Below are positions 47,668-58,099 of a DNA stretch of 64,000 nucleotides, piece by piece. The DNA is from Pusillimonas minor. GTDB taxonomy: Bacteria > Pseudomonadota > Gammaproteobacteria > Burkholderiales > Burkholderiaceae_B. The stretch lies in the NCBI RefSeq assembly GCF_014237865.1, contig NZ_JACJUU010000004.1, positions 62,001 to 126,000 on the forward strand. Direction: 5' to 3'. The notes beneath the pieces were generated by a model. It was given only the letters and a program-made list of their open reading frames with translations, ran no database searches and was not told the origin of the DNA. Position 1 is the stretch's first letter, and each line of letters begins with the position of its first letter. Position numbers and translations under genes: made by a program.

Positions 47668-48306
47668 ATGCCCATCCATGAAATTCGCCACCCCCTGATT
47701 CGCCACAAATTGGGCCTGATGCGTCGCGCCGATTTAAGCACCAAAAATTTCCGCGAAATGTCGCAAGAAATTGCGGCCTTGCTTACTTACGAAGCCACCA
47801 AAGACCTGCCGCTCGAGCCTAACCGGGTTCAGGGGTGGTGCGGCGAAATCGAAGTCGAGAAAATTGCCGGTAAAAAAGTGACCGTGGTGCCCATTTTGCG
47901 CGCAGGTATTGGCATGCTCGACGGCGTGCTAACGTTGGTGCCGGGCGCCAAAGTCAGCGCTGTCGGTATTGCCCGCAACGAAGAAACCCTTCAGGCCCAA
48001 ACCTACCTCGAGCGCCTGGCCGGCTCGCTTGAACAACGTCTGGCCCTTATTGTCGACCCCATGCTGGCCACGGGCGGCTCGATGGTGGCTACTATCGATA
48101 TGCTTAAAAAGGCGGGTGCAGTTAATATCCGTGCCCTGGTGCTGGTGGCAGCGCCCGAAGGTATCAAGGCCGTCGAAACCTCTCACCCCGACGTGCATAT
48201 TTACACCGCGTCCATCGATAGTCACCTTAACGAAGACGGCTACATTATTCCGGGTTTGGGCGACGCCGGCGACCGCATTTTTGGCACTCGCCAGAAAGAA
48301 GACTGA
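47668..48306 (+). CDS. upp: Uracil phosphoribosyltransferase
   Basis: Pyrimidine salvage enzyme, uracil plus PRPP to UMP, 212 residues. ATG at 47668 ([11 protein letters not shown]) with AGGAAG upstream; a TTG five codons earlier is less likely. PRPP loop [14 protein letters not shown] and uracil-binding [16 protein letters not shown] are present. Confidence 0.96.
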   Translation: MPIHEIRHPLIRHKLGLMRRADLSTKNFREMSQEIAALLTYEATKDLPLEPNRVQGWCGEIEVEKIAGKKVTVVPILRAGIGMLDGVLTLVPGAKVSAVGIARNEETLQAQTYLERLAGSLEQRLALIVDPMLATGGSMVATIDMLKKAGAVNIRALVLVAAPEGIKAVETSHPDVHIYTASIDSHLNEDGYIIPGLGDAGDRIFGTRQKED

Positions 48307-48424
48307 CGCCAAAACACGGGCATCACGCTTAAGCTTTTTTGCCGGCCTTTAACAATTGTCAATTTTTCCGGGCCTGATTGCGTTAGTATGAATACTGATA
48401 CACAACCTTTCCAAGGAGAGTTTC

Positions 48425-48739
48425 ATGGCCAAGAATGATTTGAAAGCGCAAGAAGAAGAGTTCATCGACAGCGTCAAAGACAGTCTCGATGACGCCGAGA
48501 AGTTGCTACGCGAAGCTGCGCAAGCAACCGGTGATAAAGCCACCGAACTGCGCGAGCGTGCCATGCTCTCGTTGCGTCGCACCCGCGAAGCCCTTTACGA
48601 CACCCAAGACGCCATGCTCGAACGCGGTCGCCGTGCTGCCCGTGCTACCGACGAGTACGTTCACGACAATCCCTGGCAGGCTATTGGCATTGCCGGCCTG
48701 ACCGGCTTGCTTATCGGCATGCTCATCAGCCGCCGCTAA
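48425..48739 (+). CDS. DUF883 family membrane-anchored protein (YqjD/ElaB-like)
   Basis: 104 residues. A long charged amphipathic helix (about 5-75, KAQEEEFIDSVKDSLDDAEK and onward) followed by one C-terminal membrane helix IGIAGLTGLLIGMLISRR. E. coli relatives YqjD and ElaB bind stationary-phase ribosomes at the membrane. AAGGAGAG precedes the ATG. First gene of a yqjD-yqjE-yqjK-like set. Confidence 0.88.
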   Translation: MAKNDLKAQEEEFIDSVKDSLDDAEKLLREAAQATGDKATELRERAMLSLRRTREALYDTQDAMLERGRRAARATDEYVHDNPWQAIGIAGLTGLLIGMLISRR

Positions 48740-48756
48740 GCCGGGCGTCACGCCTT

Positions 48757-49182
48757 ATGGCATTACGTCAGTCCGTCAGCGACCTGTCCGTAACGTTTCT
48801 TTCGGCGGTTCGCACCCGCCTCGAGCTTTTCTCTCTCGAGGCGGCCGAGCAGCGCGCCCGTCTGGTCAGCTTGCTGGCCATGGCGTTTGGCGCGCTGGTG
48901 TGTCTTACGCTGGCCTTGTTTGTTTTTACATTGCTGGTAGCCCTTTACTTCTGGCCTACCGACTACCGCTACATGGCCCTGGGTGTGTTGGCACTGCTGT
49001 ACGCCATTGCCGGGGGCGGTCTTTTTTGGGCGGTGCGTCATGCACTGGTTAACGGCCCGCCACCTTTTTCAGCTACCCTCGACGAACTGCGCCGCGATGC
49101 CGATTTGCTGGCCCGGGTGCGTGAGCCTGCCCGTGCTTCGGCCGACAGTAGCGCACCTGACCGTTTACAGGGGGGGCTATGA
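48757..49182 (+). CDS. Phage-holin-like/YqjE family membrane protein
   Basis: 141 residues with two central membrane helices (LLAMAFGALVCLTLALFVFT and MALGVLALLYAIAGGGLFWA) and charged ends. Order and topology match YqjE (DUF1469). It overlaps the next gene by 4 nt. Confidence 0.82.
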   Translation: MALRQSVSDLSVTFLSAVRTRLELFSLEAAEQRARLVSLLAMAFGALVCLTLALFVFTLLVALYFWPTDYRYMALGVLALLYAIAGGGLFWAVRHALVNGPPPFSATLDELRRDADLLARVREPARASADSSAPDRLQGGL

Positions 49183-49547
49183 GCAAGCGTATGTCGCGTG
49201 CCGAGGCCCGCGAATTGCGTATCGAACTATTGCGCGCTCGCGCCGCCATCGAGCGTCAAAACTTACGCAAGTATTCGGCGGGCCTGGCCAACGATTTGTC
49301 GCCAGGCAATTTGGTACGCGGCGTTTTGCCGCGTGGCCTGGGTCAGGGCGGGGCCGGCAACCTGCTCATGCAAGGGGTGGGGCTGCTCACGCGTTACCCG
49401 TTTCTGGTGTCCAGCGTTACGGGGCTGTTGTCGGGCCGTGGCCGAGGGAAAGCCGGCAAGCGACTATTCCGGGCGCTGTTGGGCGGCTTGCTGGGGTGGC
49501 AAGCCTTGCGCATGGCCCGGCGTAACAAATCGTCGGGTGCGGGTTAA
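49179..49547 (+). CDS. YqjK-like small protein
   Basis: 122 residues, very basic, starting MSKRMSRAEARELRIELLRA and carrying a weak hydrophobic part near 66-80 and a C-terminal GLLGWQALRMARR. Third gene of the yqjD-E-K-like set by position and start overlap (ATGA). Function unknown. Confidence 0.7.
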   Translation: MSKRMSRAEARELRIELLRARAAIERQNLRKYSAGLANDLSPGNLVRGVLPRGLGQGGAGNLLMQGVGLLTRYPFLVSSVTGLLSGRGRGKAGKRLFRALLGGLLGWQALRMARRNKSSGAG

Positions 49548-49568
49548 TTACAGGCCACAGGCCCGGTT

Positions 49569-51113
49569 TTACAGGCCCAGTTCGCCCCACATGTCGTCAA
49601 CCCGTTTTTTCACGTCGTCGTCCATGGCAATGGGTACGCCCCATTCGCGCTGGGTTTCGCCCGGCCATTTGTTGGTGGCGTCCATGCCCATTTTGCCGCC
49701 CAGGCCCGACACGGGCGAAGCAAAGTCCAGGTAATCAATTGGCGTGTTTTCGACCAGCACGGTGTCTCGTACCGGGTCCATGCGTGTGGTCATGGCCCAT
49801 ACCACCTCTTGCCAGTTCCGGGTGTCGATATCGTCATCGACCACCACAATGAATTTGGTGTACATGAACTGACGCAATACGCTCCACAGGCCAAACATGA
49901 CCCGCTTGGCATGGCCGGGGTACTGCTTGCGTATCGACACTACAGCCAGGCGATAACTGCAGCCCTCGGGGGGCAGATAAAAATCGACGATCTCGGGAAG
50001 CTGGCGCTTCAGGAGCGGTACGAACACTTCATTCAGGGCAACGCCCAGTACGGCGGGTTCGTCGGGGGGCTTGCCGGTGTAGGTGCTGTGGTAAACCGGG
50101 TTGCGCCGCATGGTAATGCGCTCCACGGTAAACACCGGGAACCAGTCTTGTTCGTTGTAGTAGCCGGTGTGGTCGCCGTAGGGCCCTTCAAGTGCCATTT
50201 CATAGGCGGCCCCTTTGGGCGGGTTGACGCCGTCGGGGACAGACAGCGGCATGGCCTCGGGGTGGTCGGCCGGCAAAATGTGGCCTTCAAGCACAATTTC
50301 GGCGTAAGCGGGTACCGACAGGTCGCTGCCGATGGCTTTGGTCAGCTCGGTGCGCGACCCGCGCAACAGCCCCGCAAACTGATACTCGGACAGGCTGTCG
50401 GGTACCGGTGTCACGGCCCCTAAAATAGTTGCCGGGTCGGTGCCCAGGGCCACGGCGATGGGGAACGGCTTGCCGGGGTTGGCCAGGGCGTGGTCCCGGA
50501 AATCGAGCGCGCCGCCCCGGTGCGATAACCATCGCATGATGAGTTTGTTGCGCCCGATGAGCTGCTGACGGTAAATGCCCAGGTTTTGCCGCTTGGCGTT
50601 GGGGCCGCGGGTAATGACCAACCCCCAGGTCAGCAGGGGGGCAACGTCGCCCGGCCAGCAATGCTGCAGGGGGATGTCATTCAGGTTGACGTCTTTGCCT
50701 TCCAGAACAATGTCGTGGCAAGGGGCGCCTTTGACATTCTTCGGGCTCATGTCCCAAAGCGCCGACTTGAGCATCGATACCTTGGCCAGGGCATCTCTCA
50801 GGCCTTTAGGGGCTTCGGGCTCGCGAAGCGACGCCAGCAGTTCGCCGATATCGCGCAGGGCGCCAACCTCTTCAGCACCCATGCCCAGGGCTACCCGGCG
50901 CGGTGTGCCAAACAAATTGGCCAGTACCGGCATTTTGGCGGGCGCATTGTTGTGCGTGGCGTTTTCAAACAGCAAGGCCGGCCCCTGGTTGCGCAAAACC
51001 CGGTCACTGATTTCCGTCATTTCGAGTTTGGTGGAAACCGCGGCCTTGATGCGCTTGAGTTCGCCATTGGCTTCGAGTTGCGTTATAAAGTCGCGTAAGT
51101 CACGATATTTCAA
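49569..51113 (-). CDS. ubiD: 4-hydroxy-3-polyprenylbenzoate decarboxylase UbiD
   Basis: Prenylated-FMN-dependent decarboxylase of ubiquinone synthesis, 514 residues. I start at TTG 51113, which reads [20 protein letters not shown], nearly the E. coli start, with GGAGAG about 5 nt upstream; a TTG ten codons earlier has neither feature. Conserved [19 protein letters not shown] and [16 protein letters not shown] are seen. The partner flavin prenyltransferase UbiX is not in the window. Only 21 bp separate it from the divergent transglycosylase gene. Confidence 0.94.
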   Translation of the reverse strand: MKYRDLRDFITQLEANGELKRIKAAVSTKLEMTEISDRVLRNQGPALLFENATHNNAPAKMPVLANLFGTPRRVALGMGAEEVGALRDIGELLASLREPEAPKGLRDALAKVSMLKSALWDMSPKNVKGAPCHDIVLEGKDVNLNDIPLQHCWPGDVAPLLTWGLVITRGPNAKRQNLGIYRQQLIGRNKLIMRWLSHRGGALDFRDHALANPGKPFPIAVALGTDPATILGAVTPVPDSLSEYQFAGLLRGSRTELTKAIGSDLSVPAYAEIVLEGHILPADHPEAMPLSVPDGVNPPKGAAYEMALEGPYGDHTGYYNEQDWFPVFTVERITMRRNPVYHSTYTGKPPDEPAVLGVALNEVFVPLLKRQLPEIVDFYLPPEGCSYRLAVVSIRKQYPGHAKRVMFGLWSVLRQFMYTKFIVVVDDDIDTRNWQEVVWAMTTRMDPVRDTVLVENTPIDYLDFASPVSGLGGKMGMDATNKWPGETQREWGVPIAMDDDVKKRVDDMWGELGL

Positions 51114-51134
51114 AAGACTCTCCAGGCTAGGCCC

Positions 51135-51992
51135 ATGGTGCAAATCAATTCGGGTGCGGCGCTTGGCCGTGCGTTTCGAAGTTTACGACATCAGCTCAGT
51201 GAGCTGGTACACGTGTGCGCGGTTTATCTGGGTCTTGCTGCACTGGTTACGTTTGCGCTAAGCATGACAGTGCCCGCCTTGCGCGAGCAAACCCGGCAGG
51301 TACATACCGCGCTGTTGTCCAGTTTGCGCCCCGCAGCTTTGCAAGACGACCTGCTGGCCGAACCCGGCCGCGTGTTTTCGGTTGATCGGTTGTTGGGCCA
51401 GTATCAGTCCGGCGAAGCCAGGCCGCTGGTCACCGATGGTCAGTTGTCGGCGCCGGCCTCGGGCCAGCCTGCGGTCGAACAGCCGTTCTCTCAGGTGCTG
51501 GCCGATGTCGACTCGTACGCTATTCCTGGTGTAAACCGTGCCCAAAGTCAAGCGTTGCGCAGCTACATAGCGCGTAAATACCGCATTGCGCACAAGGCGG
51601 CAGGGGTGCTTATTCAAAATGTCTTCAGTGTGGCCCGCGAACGCGACCTCGACCCGCAGCTGGTGCTTGCCGTTATCGCCATCGAGTCGCGTTACAACCC
51701 GTTTGCCGAAAGCCATGTGGGGGCGCAAGGCCTGATGCAGGTCATGCCCCGGGTGCACAAAGATAAATTTGAAGAATTTGCCGAGGGGATTGATGCGGCT
51801 TTGAACCCGTTGGCCAACATTCAGGTCGGCACCAAAATTCTGTACGACTGCATCAAGCGTCGCGGTTCAGTGCAGGGCGGTCTGGCATGTTACGTGGGCG
51901 CCACCGGCCCAAGCGACGGTGGTTATGGGGCTAAAGTACTGGCCGAACGGCGCCGCATCGCGCTGGCGTCGGGTATCCCTGTCGAACAATAG
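51135..51992 (+). CDS. Membrane-anchored lytic transglycosylase (SLT domain)
   Basis: 285 residues. One N-terminal membrane helix (about 25-44), a linker to about 145, then an SLT domain: catalytic Glu in [20 protein letters not shown], followed by [16 protein letters not shown] and [10 protein letters not shown]. It would cut peptidoglycan glycan strands. Resembles MltC/EmtA-type SLT enzymes in the core only. Confidence 0.88.
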   Translation: MVQINSGAALGRAFRSLRHQLSELVHVCAVYLGLAALVTFALSMTVPALREQTRQVHTALLSSLRPAALQDDLLAEPGRVFSVDRLLGQYQSGEARPLVTDGQLSAPASGQPAVEQPFSQVLADVDSYAIPGVNRAQSQALRSYIARKYRIAHKAAGVLIQNVFSVARERDLDPQLVLAVIAIESRYNPFAESHVGAQGLMQVMPRVHKDKFEEFAEGIDAALNPLANIQVGTKILYDCIKRRGSVQGGLACYVGATGPSDGGYGAKVLAERRRIALASGIPVEQ

Positions 51993-52046
51993 CGCGACGG
52001 CCCTGGCCTGGTGCAAGTACCAGCCTGTGCGGCCGCCGCTGTTGGG

Positions 52047-53204
52047 TTAACCCAAAAACTTCCGCATCCGGTCAACAGCTTCCTCAAGGCGATCGAGCCC
52101 CAGCGTATACGAAAACCGCAGCATACGATGCGCATGAAACGGACCGAAGTCGCGCCCGGGTACGGCGGCGACGTGCGCCTGTTTTAAAAGGCGCTGAGAA
52201 AAGTCTTCGCTGTCGGGGCTATGCTGGCTGATATCGGCATAGATATAAAATGCACCATCAGGCGTTACCGGCACATGCAGACCCAGCTGCTCGAGCTGTG
52301 GCAGCAGGTAATCGCGTCGTTGCTGAAAAGACAGGCGGCGGTTTTCGTAGATGTGCATGACGTCGGGCTCGAAGCAGGTCAGGGCTGCATGTTGCGCCAG
52401 GCTGGGGGCGCAGATGGTCAGGCTGGCCGCCAGGCGGTCGACGGCTTCGATCATGTCGGGCGGAATGATCATCCAGCCCAGTCGCCAGCCCGTCATATGA
52501 AAGTACTTCGAAAAGCTGTTGATAATGATGATGTCGTCATCGAGTACCAATGCGCTTTGCGGGCGATCGCCGTAATACAACCCCAAATAAATTTCATCCA
52601 TGATGATGAACCCGCCGTGGCTGCGCACTTCAGCGACCAGCGCCTTTAGTTCGTCGGGCGCGATACGCGTACCGGTGGGGTTGCTGGGCGACGCAATCAG
52701 TACGCCGCGTGTTGCCGGCCCCCAGTGGCGACGCACATCTTCGGCCGAAAGCTGAAAACGTTGCTCGGGGGTTGAGGGTATTAAACGCGGGATACCGCCT
52801 GCACTGACGATGAAATTCTGGTTGGCGGGGTAGGAGGGATCGGGCAACAAGACTTCGTCGCCCGGGTTGATCAGGGCCATGGCGGCCAGCATCAGTGCGC
52901 CCGATGCGCCGGCGGTAATGACCACGCGCGATGCATCGACAGGCGCTTCGAATGCGGCGCCGTAGTACTGGGCAATGGCTTCGCGCAGCGCGCTTAGGCC
53001 CAGCGGCGGTGTGTACCCCGAAAGCCCGGCCACCGAAGCGCGGTTCAGCGTGTCGACCACCGGACCGGGCGCCGTGAAGTCGGGCTCGCCAATGCCCAAG
53101 CTTATAACGTCGTGCCCTTGGGCATTAAGGGCGTTGGCTTGCTTGAACAATTCGACGGCGTAGAATGGCAAAACTGCGTTGCATCGCTGGGCCAGATGAG
53201 GCAT
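52047..53204 (-). CDS. Class I/II PLP-dependent aminotransferase
   Basis: 385 residues, fold type I. GIGEPDF near residue 40, PSNPTG and the PLP lysine in SFSKYFHMTGWRLGW. Substrate unknown; relatives act on alanine, aspartate or aromatic amino acids. Divergent from the FAD-binding-like gene with 77 bp between starts. Confidence 0.88.
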   Translation of the reverse strand: MPHLAQRCNAVLPFYAVELFKQANALNAQGHDVISLGIGEPDFTAPGPVVDTLNRASVAGLSGYTPPLGLSALREAIAQYYGAAFEAPVDASRVVITAGASGALMLAAMALINPGDEVLLPDPSYPANQNFIVSAGGIPRLIPSTPEQRFQLSAEDVRRHWGPATRGVLIASPSNPTGTRIAPDELKALVAEVRSHGGFIIMDEIYLGLYYGDRPQSALVLDDDIIIINSFSKYFHMTGWRLGWMIIPPDMIEAVDRLAASLTICAPSLAQHAALTCFEPDVMHIYENRRLSFQQRRDYLLPQLEQLGLHVPVTPDGAFYIYADISQHSPDSEDFSQRLLKQAHVAAVPGRDFGPFHAHRMLRFSYTLGLDRLEEAVDRMRKFLG

Positions 53205-53281
53205 TTGGGGTCTCTGTAGTAGGCACTGTATCGGGTCAAGGCATTATTAAATCTCATAAAGCGGTACAAAGGAAATCAGCA

Positions 53282-54202
53282 ATGGAGTCTTCATCCCGTC
53301 GGGCATTTTTTACGGGGCGTCGTGTTGCAAAAACGGCCTGGGGCCAGTTCAGTCAGCGCTTGCGCCGGGTGGTGGGCGGTACGTTTTACGACGATGGCGA
53401 ATACGACGGTTATGGTCGGGGGCGCCTGGTGGTTCAAGGTGTAGCCGATGCGCGCCACGCGCGCGAGCTTTGCGCCGAGTACGGCATCGTCATGGTGCTC
53501 GACGGTATTGACTACCCTACCTTGCCGGTTGGCCAGTCTGTGTTGCGCGTCGACCCCGGCCGCGAAATGACCCAGTGTCAGCCCATGCCCGACGCGTCGC
53601 ATCTGTGGTTTGTGCAGCCGGGCTGCCTGGTGGGCGAATTGCAGCAAGCCGGTTTGCAACAGTTCGACGCGTTTCCCAGTTATTTGTCGGTCGCGGCGTG
53701 TATTGCCGACCGCACCCTGATGAACTGGCCGACACGCCAAACCTGGCGATCGGGCCTGTCGCTGGCGTCGGTGGTGCTTGCCGATGGCACTACCGGGGTG
53801 CTTGGGCCGTTTGGCGCCGATAACAAGCAACCGCTGGGCAGCCTGACGCTGCAAAGTCTGGTGCCGCAGCTGTTTCGTCTGGCGGCCGACGCGCCGGCGC
53901 GCGAATGCGCCGAAAGCGAATACTGGCCGGGCCGGTATCGTCTGGACGCACTCATGCCCGAAGCGGGTCGGGTACTGAATTTGTCGCACTTGCTGTTGGG
54001 GCATGGTGGCGACCTGGCCTGGGTCGACTGGATGGTCTTCGAGGCGTTGCGCGACCCGGTTTCTCCGCCTGTACTTAAAGACTGGGGCAAGCAAGCCGGC
54101 GAGCCCGGCGATCACTGGTATACCGCGCAGGGGCTTGATCTTCAGATCAAAGGGATGTTCGACCCCTGTGGTATTTTTCCCCATCCGGGTCAGGACCTCT
54201 GA
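53282..54202 (+). CDS. Degenerate FAD-binding (PCMH-like) protein, GlcD/GlcE-like
   Basis: 306 residues from ATG 53282 (AAAGGAA upstream). It has a PCMH-like arrangement: VLDGIDYPTLPVGQSVLRVD, then LWFVQPGCLVGELQQAG and SLASVVLADGTTGVLGPFG. The glycine-rich FAD loop expected between them (GGNGTGLSGG type) is absent; the corresponding text is FPSYLSVAACIADRTLMNW. It may no longer bind FAD covalently or at all. The C-terminal MFDPCGIFPHP resembles that of GlcE-type proteins. The start has MESSSRRAFFTGRR, which looks Tat-like but lacks a clear hydrophobic core. Confidence 0.6.
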   Translation: MESSSRRAFFTGRRVAKTAWGQFSQRLRRVVGGTFYDDGEYDGYGRGRLVVQGVADARHARELCAEYGIVMVLDGIDYPTLPVGQSVLRVDPGREMTQCQPMPDASHLWFVQPGCLVGELQQAGLQQFDAFPSYLSVAACIADRTLMNWPTRQTWRSGLSLASVVLADGTTGVLGPFGADNKQPLGSLTLQSLVPQLFRLAADAPARECAESEYWPGRYRLDALMPEAGRVLNLSHLLLGHGGDLAWVDWMVFEALRDPVSPPVLKDWGKQAGEPGDHWYTAQGLDLQIKGMFDPCGIFPHPGQDL

Positions 54203-54312
54203 TATTTTTATGACGGGTTCTGCGTAATAATCCCCGCCAATGCCCCGGCGCTGTAAAAGCGGGGCTAGAATGGGAACCCGTCATTCTTCGTTCATTCTGG
54301 TAAAGATCTATC

Positions 54313-56610
54313 ATGGAAGAAAATCTGCGCAAAGCGGCCCTCGAGTACCACGAGAAAGGCCGCCCCGGCAAAATCGCTGTCACACCCACAAAACAGCTCT
54401 CCAACCAGCGCGACCTGATGCTGGCCTACTCGCCGGGGGTGGCTGCCGCCTGCGAAGAAATCGTGGCCGACCCTAACAATGCGCATCGTTATACGGCGCG
54501 AGGTAATCTGGTCGGGGTCATTACCAACGGTACCGCGGTGCTTGGCCTGGGCAACATTGGCGCATTGGCGTCCAAGCCGGTCATGGAAGGCAAGGCCGTG
54601 CTGTTCAAGAAGTTTGCCGGCATCGATGTCTTCGATATCGAAATCAACGAATCTGACCCAGACAAACTCGTCAACATCATTGCCGGCCTCGAACCTACAT
54701 TCGGTGGCATCAACCTTGAAGACATCAAGGCGCCCGAATGCTTCGAGGTCGAGCGCAAGCTGCGCGAACGCATGAGCATCCCGGTCTTTCACGACGACCA
54801 GCACGGTACGGCCATTTGCGTCGCTGCAGCCTTTATCGGCGCGCTCAGCGTCGTCAACAAAAAAATCGATCAGGTCAAAGTTGTGGTGTCGGGCGCCGGT
54901 GCAGCCGCGCTGGCCTGTCTTGACCTGATGGTCGACCTGGGGCTGCCGGTGTCCAATATCTGGGTGGCCGACATAGAAGGTGTTGTGTACAAGGGGCGCA
55001 CCACGCTGATGGACCCGGAAAAAGCGCGGTACGCGCAAGATACCGATGCCCGTAAATTGGGCGACATTATTGGCGATGCCGATGTGTTCTTGGGTTTGTC
55101 GGCCGGGGGCGTGCTTAAGCCCGATATGGTTAAACGTATGGCCGCCGACCCGATCATCCTGGCGCTGGCCAACCCCAACCCTGAAATCCTGCCTGAAGAC
55201 GCCCATGCGGTGCGTGGCGATGTCGTGATGGCAACCGGCCGATCCGACTACCCCAACCAGGTCAACAACGTGTTGTGCTTCCCGTATATTTTCCGAGGGG
55301 CGCTCGACGTTGGCGCAACAACCATTACCCGTGGCATGGAAAAAGCCGCCGTGTATGCCATTGCCGCCTTGGCCCAAGAAGAGCAAAACGATGTCGTGGC
55401 AGCCGCTTACGGCACGTACGGCGTCTCGTTCGGCCGCGAATACCTCATCCCCAAGCCTTTCGACCCGCGTCTGATACTGCGTATTGCCCCTGCGGTTGCC
55501 AAAGCCGCCATGGACGACGGTGTGGCGACGCGCCCCATCGAAGACTTCGAGGCCTATGCCGAGCAGTTGCAGCAGTTCATGTACCGTTCCGGGTCTTTCA
55601 TGAAGCCGATGTTCTCGGCGGCAAAAGCCATGGTGCGCGACGGTGGCAAGGCGCGCATTGTCTTTACCGAAGGTGAAGACGAACGCGTGTTGCGTGCGGT
55701 TCAGATTGTTGTCGACGAGAAACTGGCCAAGCCCATTCTGGTGGGTCGCCCCGAGGTGCTCCAGGCCCGCATCAAGCGTTTCAATTTGCGGCTGAAACTG
55801 GGCGAAAACGTCGAAGTCACCAACCCCGACTGGGATGAGCGCTTCCACAACTACTGGACGACTTACTGGGAAATGATGTGTCGTCGCGGCGTCAGCAAAG
55901 AAATGGCGCGTGTCGAAATGCGCCGCCGCCTGACTTTGATTGGCGCCATGATGGTGCGCATGGGCGATGCCGATGGCATGATTTGCGGCACCGTCGGGTC
56001 GTATGCCGACCACCTGCGTTTTATCGACGAAGTCATTGGCAAGGCGCCGGGGGCAAATACCTACGCGGCCATGAATATCCTGCTGTTGTCCGAACGCACG
56101 GTTGCTCTGGCCGACACGCACGTCAACGACGACCCAACGGCCGAGCAGCTTGCCGAAATCACGATTGCAGCGGCCGAACAAATGCGTCGTGTCAATATCG
56201 AACCCAAAATCGCGCTGTTGTCGCGGTCTAATTTTGGTACAGGCAGCTCGTCGTCGGGCGGCAAAATGCGCCGTGCGCTCGAGCTGGTTCACGAACATGC
56301 GCCCGACCTCGAGGTCGATGGCGAAATGCATGGCGATTGCGCGCTCGACGAGTCTCTGCGCGAGCGTATTCTGCCCTCGACAACCCTGAAAGGGGCGGCC
56401 AATTTGTTGATTTGCCCCAACGTCGACTCAGGAAATATTGCTTACAACTTGCTGAAAACTGCGGCAGGTGGCAATGTGGCGGTGGGCCCGTTCTTGTTGG
56501 GCGCCAACGCTCCGGTTCACATCCTGACGTCAAGTTCAACCGTTCGCCGTATCGTCAACATGACGGCTATGGCCGTTGTCGACGCCAACACCCGGGATTT
56601 GACCAAGTAA
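54313..56610 (+). CDS. maeB: NADP-dependent malic enzyme with phosphotransacetylase-like C-terminus
   Basis: 765 residues. Malic enzyme part about 1-430 ([42 protein letters not shown] as the nucleotide fold) and a phosphotransacetylase-like part about 440-765 ([34 protein letters not shown]). The C-terminal part is regulatory in E. coli MaeB. Makes pyruvate and NADPH from malate. Confidence 0.96.
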   Translation: MEENLRKAALEYHEKGRPGKIAVTPTKQLSNQRDLMLAYSPGVAAACEEIVADPNNAHRYTARGNLVGVITNGTAVLGLGNIGALASKPVMEGKAVLFKKFAGIDVFDIEINESDPDKLVNIIAGLEPTFGGINLEDIKAPECFEVERKLRERMSIPVFHDDQHGTAICVAAAFIGALSVVNKKIDQVKVVVSGAGAAALACLDLMVDLGLPVSNIWVADIEGVVYKGRTTLMDPEKARYAQDTDARKLGDIIGDADVFLGLSAGGVLKPDMVKRMAADPIILALANPNPEILPEDAHAVRGDVVMATGRSDYPNQVNNVLCFPYIFRGALDVGATTITRGMEKAAVYAIAALAQEEQNDVVAAAYGTYGVSFGREYLIPKPFDPRLILRIAPAVAKAAMDDGVATRPIEDFEAYAEQLQQFMYRSGSFMKPMFSAAKAMVRDGGKARIVFTEGEDERVLRAVQIVVDEKLAKPILVGRPEVLQARIKRFNLRLKLGENVEVTNPDWDERFHNYWTTYWEMMCRRGVSKEMARVEMRRRLTLIGAMMVRMGDADGMICGTVGSYADHLRFIDEVIGKAPGANTYAAMNILLLSERTVALADTHVNDDPTAEQLAEITIAAAEQMRRVNIEPKIALLSRSNFGTGSSSSGGKMRRALELVHEHAPDLEVDGEMHGDCALDESLRERILPSTTLKGAANLLICPNVDSGNIAYNLLKTAAGGNVAVGPFLLGANAPVHILTSSSTVRRIVNMTAMAVVDANTRDLTK

Positions 56611-56641
56611 TGCGTTTTAACTATTTGTCAGAGGCGCACTC

Positions 56642-57097
56642 ATGACTCAGACCGCGTTGGAAAAAAAGCTGAAAAAGGGCGGCCAGTTCGACGCCGCTAC
56701 GGTCACCCAAGAAGCGCTTGCCGGCCAGGCACAAGCCCTGGGGCTGACCTGGAGCGTGGTCGAATGTGACCGCGCGCGCAGCCGCTCTGCGGTTTTGCGC
56801 GCCGTGGTCAAGGCGGTCGACTTCCCCGAGTTTTTTGGTAGCAACCTCGATGCCCTTTACGATTGTCTGTGCGATACCGTTATCGACCAGAAAGCGGGCC
56901 TGGTGCTTTGGTTTCACAACCTGCACTCGGGTGACCCGGCCTTGGCCGAAGACGCCAAAGCCATTGCCTCGGTCTGCGAAGACGTGGTCGAGTATGCGGC
57001 CAACAACGGGCGTGTTTTTGCTTTCGTCATCGAGCATGCGGGCAAGCACCCCGACCCTGAACCGGGCGTTTCGCCCATGCCGTATTCAGGCAGTTAG
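56642..57097 (+). CDS. Barstar family protein
   Basis: 151 residues. The barstar fold is recognisable in RSRSAVLRAVVKAVDFPEFF and GSNLDALYDCLCDTVID (helix and inhibitor loop) and LVLWFHNL. An N-terminal extension of about 40 residues is basic and polar. No barnase-like ribonuclease lies nearby, so it is an orphan inhibitor or has another role. It is followed by an intrinsic terminator. Confidence 0.85.
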   Translation: MTQTALEKKLKKGGQFDAATVTQEALAGQAQALGLTWSVVECDRARSRSAVLRAVVKAVDFPEFFGSNLDALYDCLCDTVIDQKAGLVLWFHNLHSGDPALAEDAKAIASVCEDVVEYAANNGRVFAFVIEHAGKHPDPEPGVSPMPYSGS

Positions 57098-57104
57098 TCT
57101 TTTT

Positions 57105-57129
57105 AAGCCGGGCTCGCCCCGGCTTTTTT
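57105..57129 (+). terminator. Terminator after the barstar gene
   Basis: Stem AAGCCGGG / CCCGGCTT with CTCGC loop and six T. It ends the maeB-barstar transcript. Confidence 0.92.
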
Positions 57130-57174
57130 GCGTGCGCCCGGCTTGTTGGCGCATATCGGTGGGTGTCTGGGCGG

Positions 57175-57900
57175 TTAGTGCCAGCCCAGCAGGGCGCTAA
57201 TGGCCGAAATCATCGCCAGTCCTGCGGTCTCGGTACGCAGTACGCGGGCGCCAAAACTGATCTGCGTCGCGCCGTGCTTCAGTGCCGTGGCTGTTTCTTC
57301 GTCGGACCAACCGCCTTCTGGTCCGACAAGCAAGGTAATGTGGGGTGTGGTCAGGCCAGCAACGGCCTGAGCCAGCGTGGTAGATGACTGCGGGTGACAC
57401 AGTAGGGTCAGGCCCGCTGTGCCACTGGCCAGAAAATCGGCCAGTGAAACCGGAGCGGTTACCGTAGGCAGACGGTTTCGACCACATTGCTCGCAAGCCG
57501 ACTGTATGGTCTTTTCCCAGTGTTGCAGGCGTTTTTCGGTACGTGGCCCCGATAGTTGCAGTACGCTGCGGCGGGCCGCGATAGGCACAACCTGGGTGGC
57601 GCCAAGTTCGACGGCTTTTTCGATGATCCAGTCCATTTTGTCGCCGGACGCCAGGCCTTGCGCCAAGGTGATGTGGCCCGGCAACTCACGCTCTATCGGG
57701 TCTTTGTCACCCAATTGGGCGAAGGCGTGCTTGCCGTCGATGTGCAATATGGCCTGGTATTCTCCCCCCGTCCCATCGAACAGAGTGATAGGGCTGTTGT
57801 TTTTTAGCCGCAATACGCGTACGGCGTGATGCGCCAAGGCGTCGGGCAGCGCCATGGTGTGCTGCGCGGTTAACGGGGTGGGGCAATAGAAACGTGGCAT
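57175..57900 (-). CDS. rsmE: 16S rRNA (uracil-1498-N3)-methyltransferase RsmE
   Basis: 241 residues, SPOUT family. The knot motifs LLVGPEGGWSDEE and LRTETAGLAMISAISALLG are intact. Stands alone, convergent with the barstar gene. The 199-bp gap to tkt carries no other gene that I can see. Confidence 0.95.
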   Translation of the reverse strand: MPRFYCPTPLTAQHTMALPDALAHHAVRVLRLKNNSPITLFDGTGGEYQAILHIDGKHAFAQLGDKDPIERELPGHITLAQGLASGDKMDWIIEKAVELGATQVVPIAARRSVLQLSGPRTEKRLQHWEKTIQSACEQCGRNRLPTVTAPVSLADFLASGTAGLTLLCHPQSSTTLAQAVAGLTTPHITLLVGPEGGWSDEETATALKHGATQISFGARVLRTETAGLAMISAISALLGWH

Positions 57901-58099
57901 GAATGTGGGTGTTGTCAGGTGATCAAAAGCGATGCGGATGCAGAAATCGCAGGCTTTACGTCGGTGTCGACAAGTGTATCGGGTTTGGCCGTAACAAGTT
58001 AATTCTTACCACGGTGTTAAAATGCCGGGCTTTACAACGCTAATTTATTGGGGTTTGCCCTAGTGTTTTGCGGGCATGCCCACGTTTTGCGAGTACTAA

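Noticed and set aside
48356-48389. TTGTCA and TAGTAT as a promoter for the DUF883 gene
   Set aside because: The spacer is 22 bp, too long for a standard sigma-70 promoter.
54292-56331. 679-codon open frame antisense to maeB
   Set aside because: It mirrors maeB codon by codon and is rich in His/Gly/Asp/Val as expected for the complement of a GC-rich gene. No family features.
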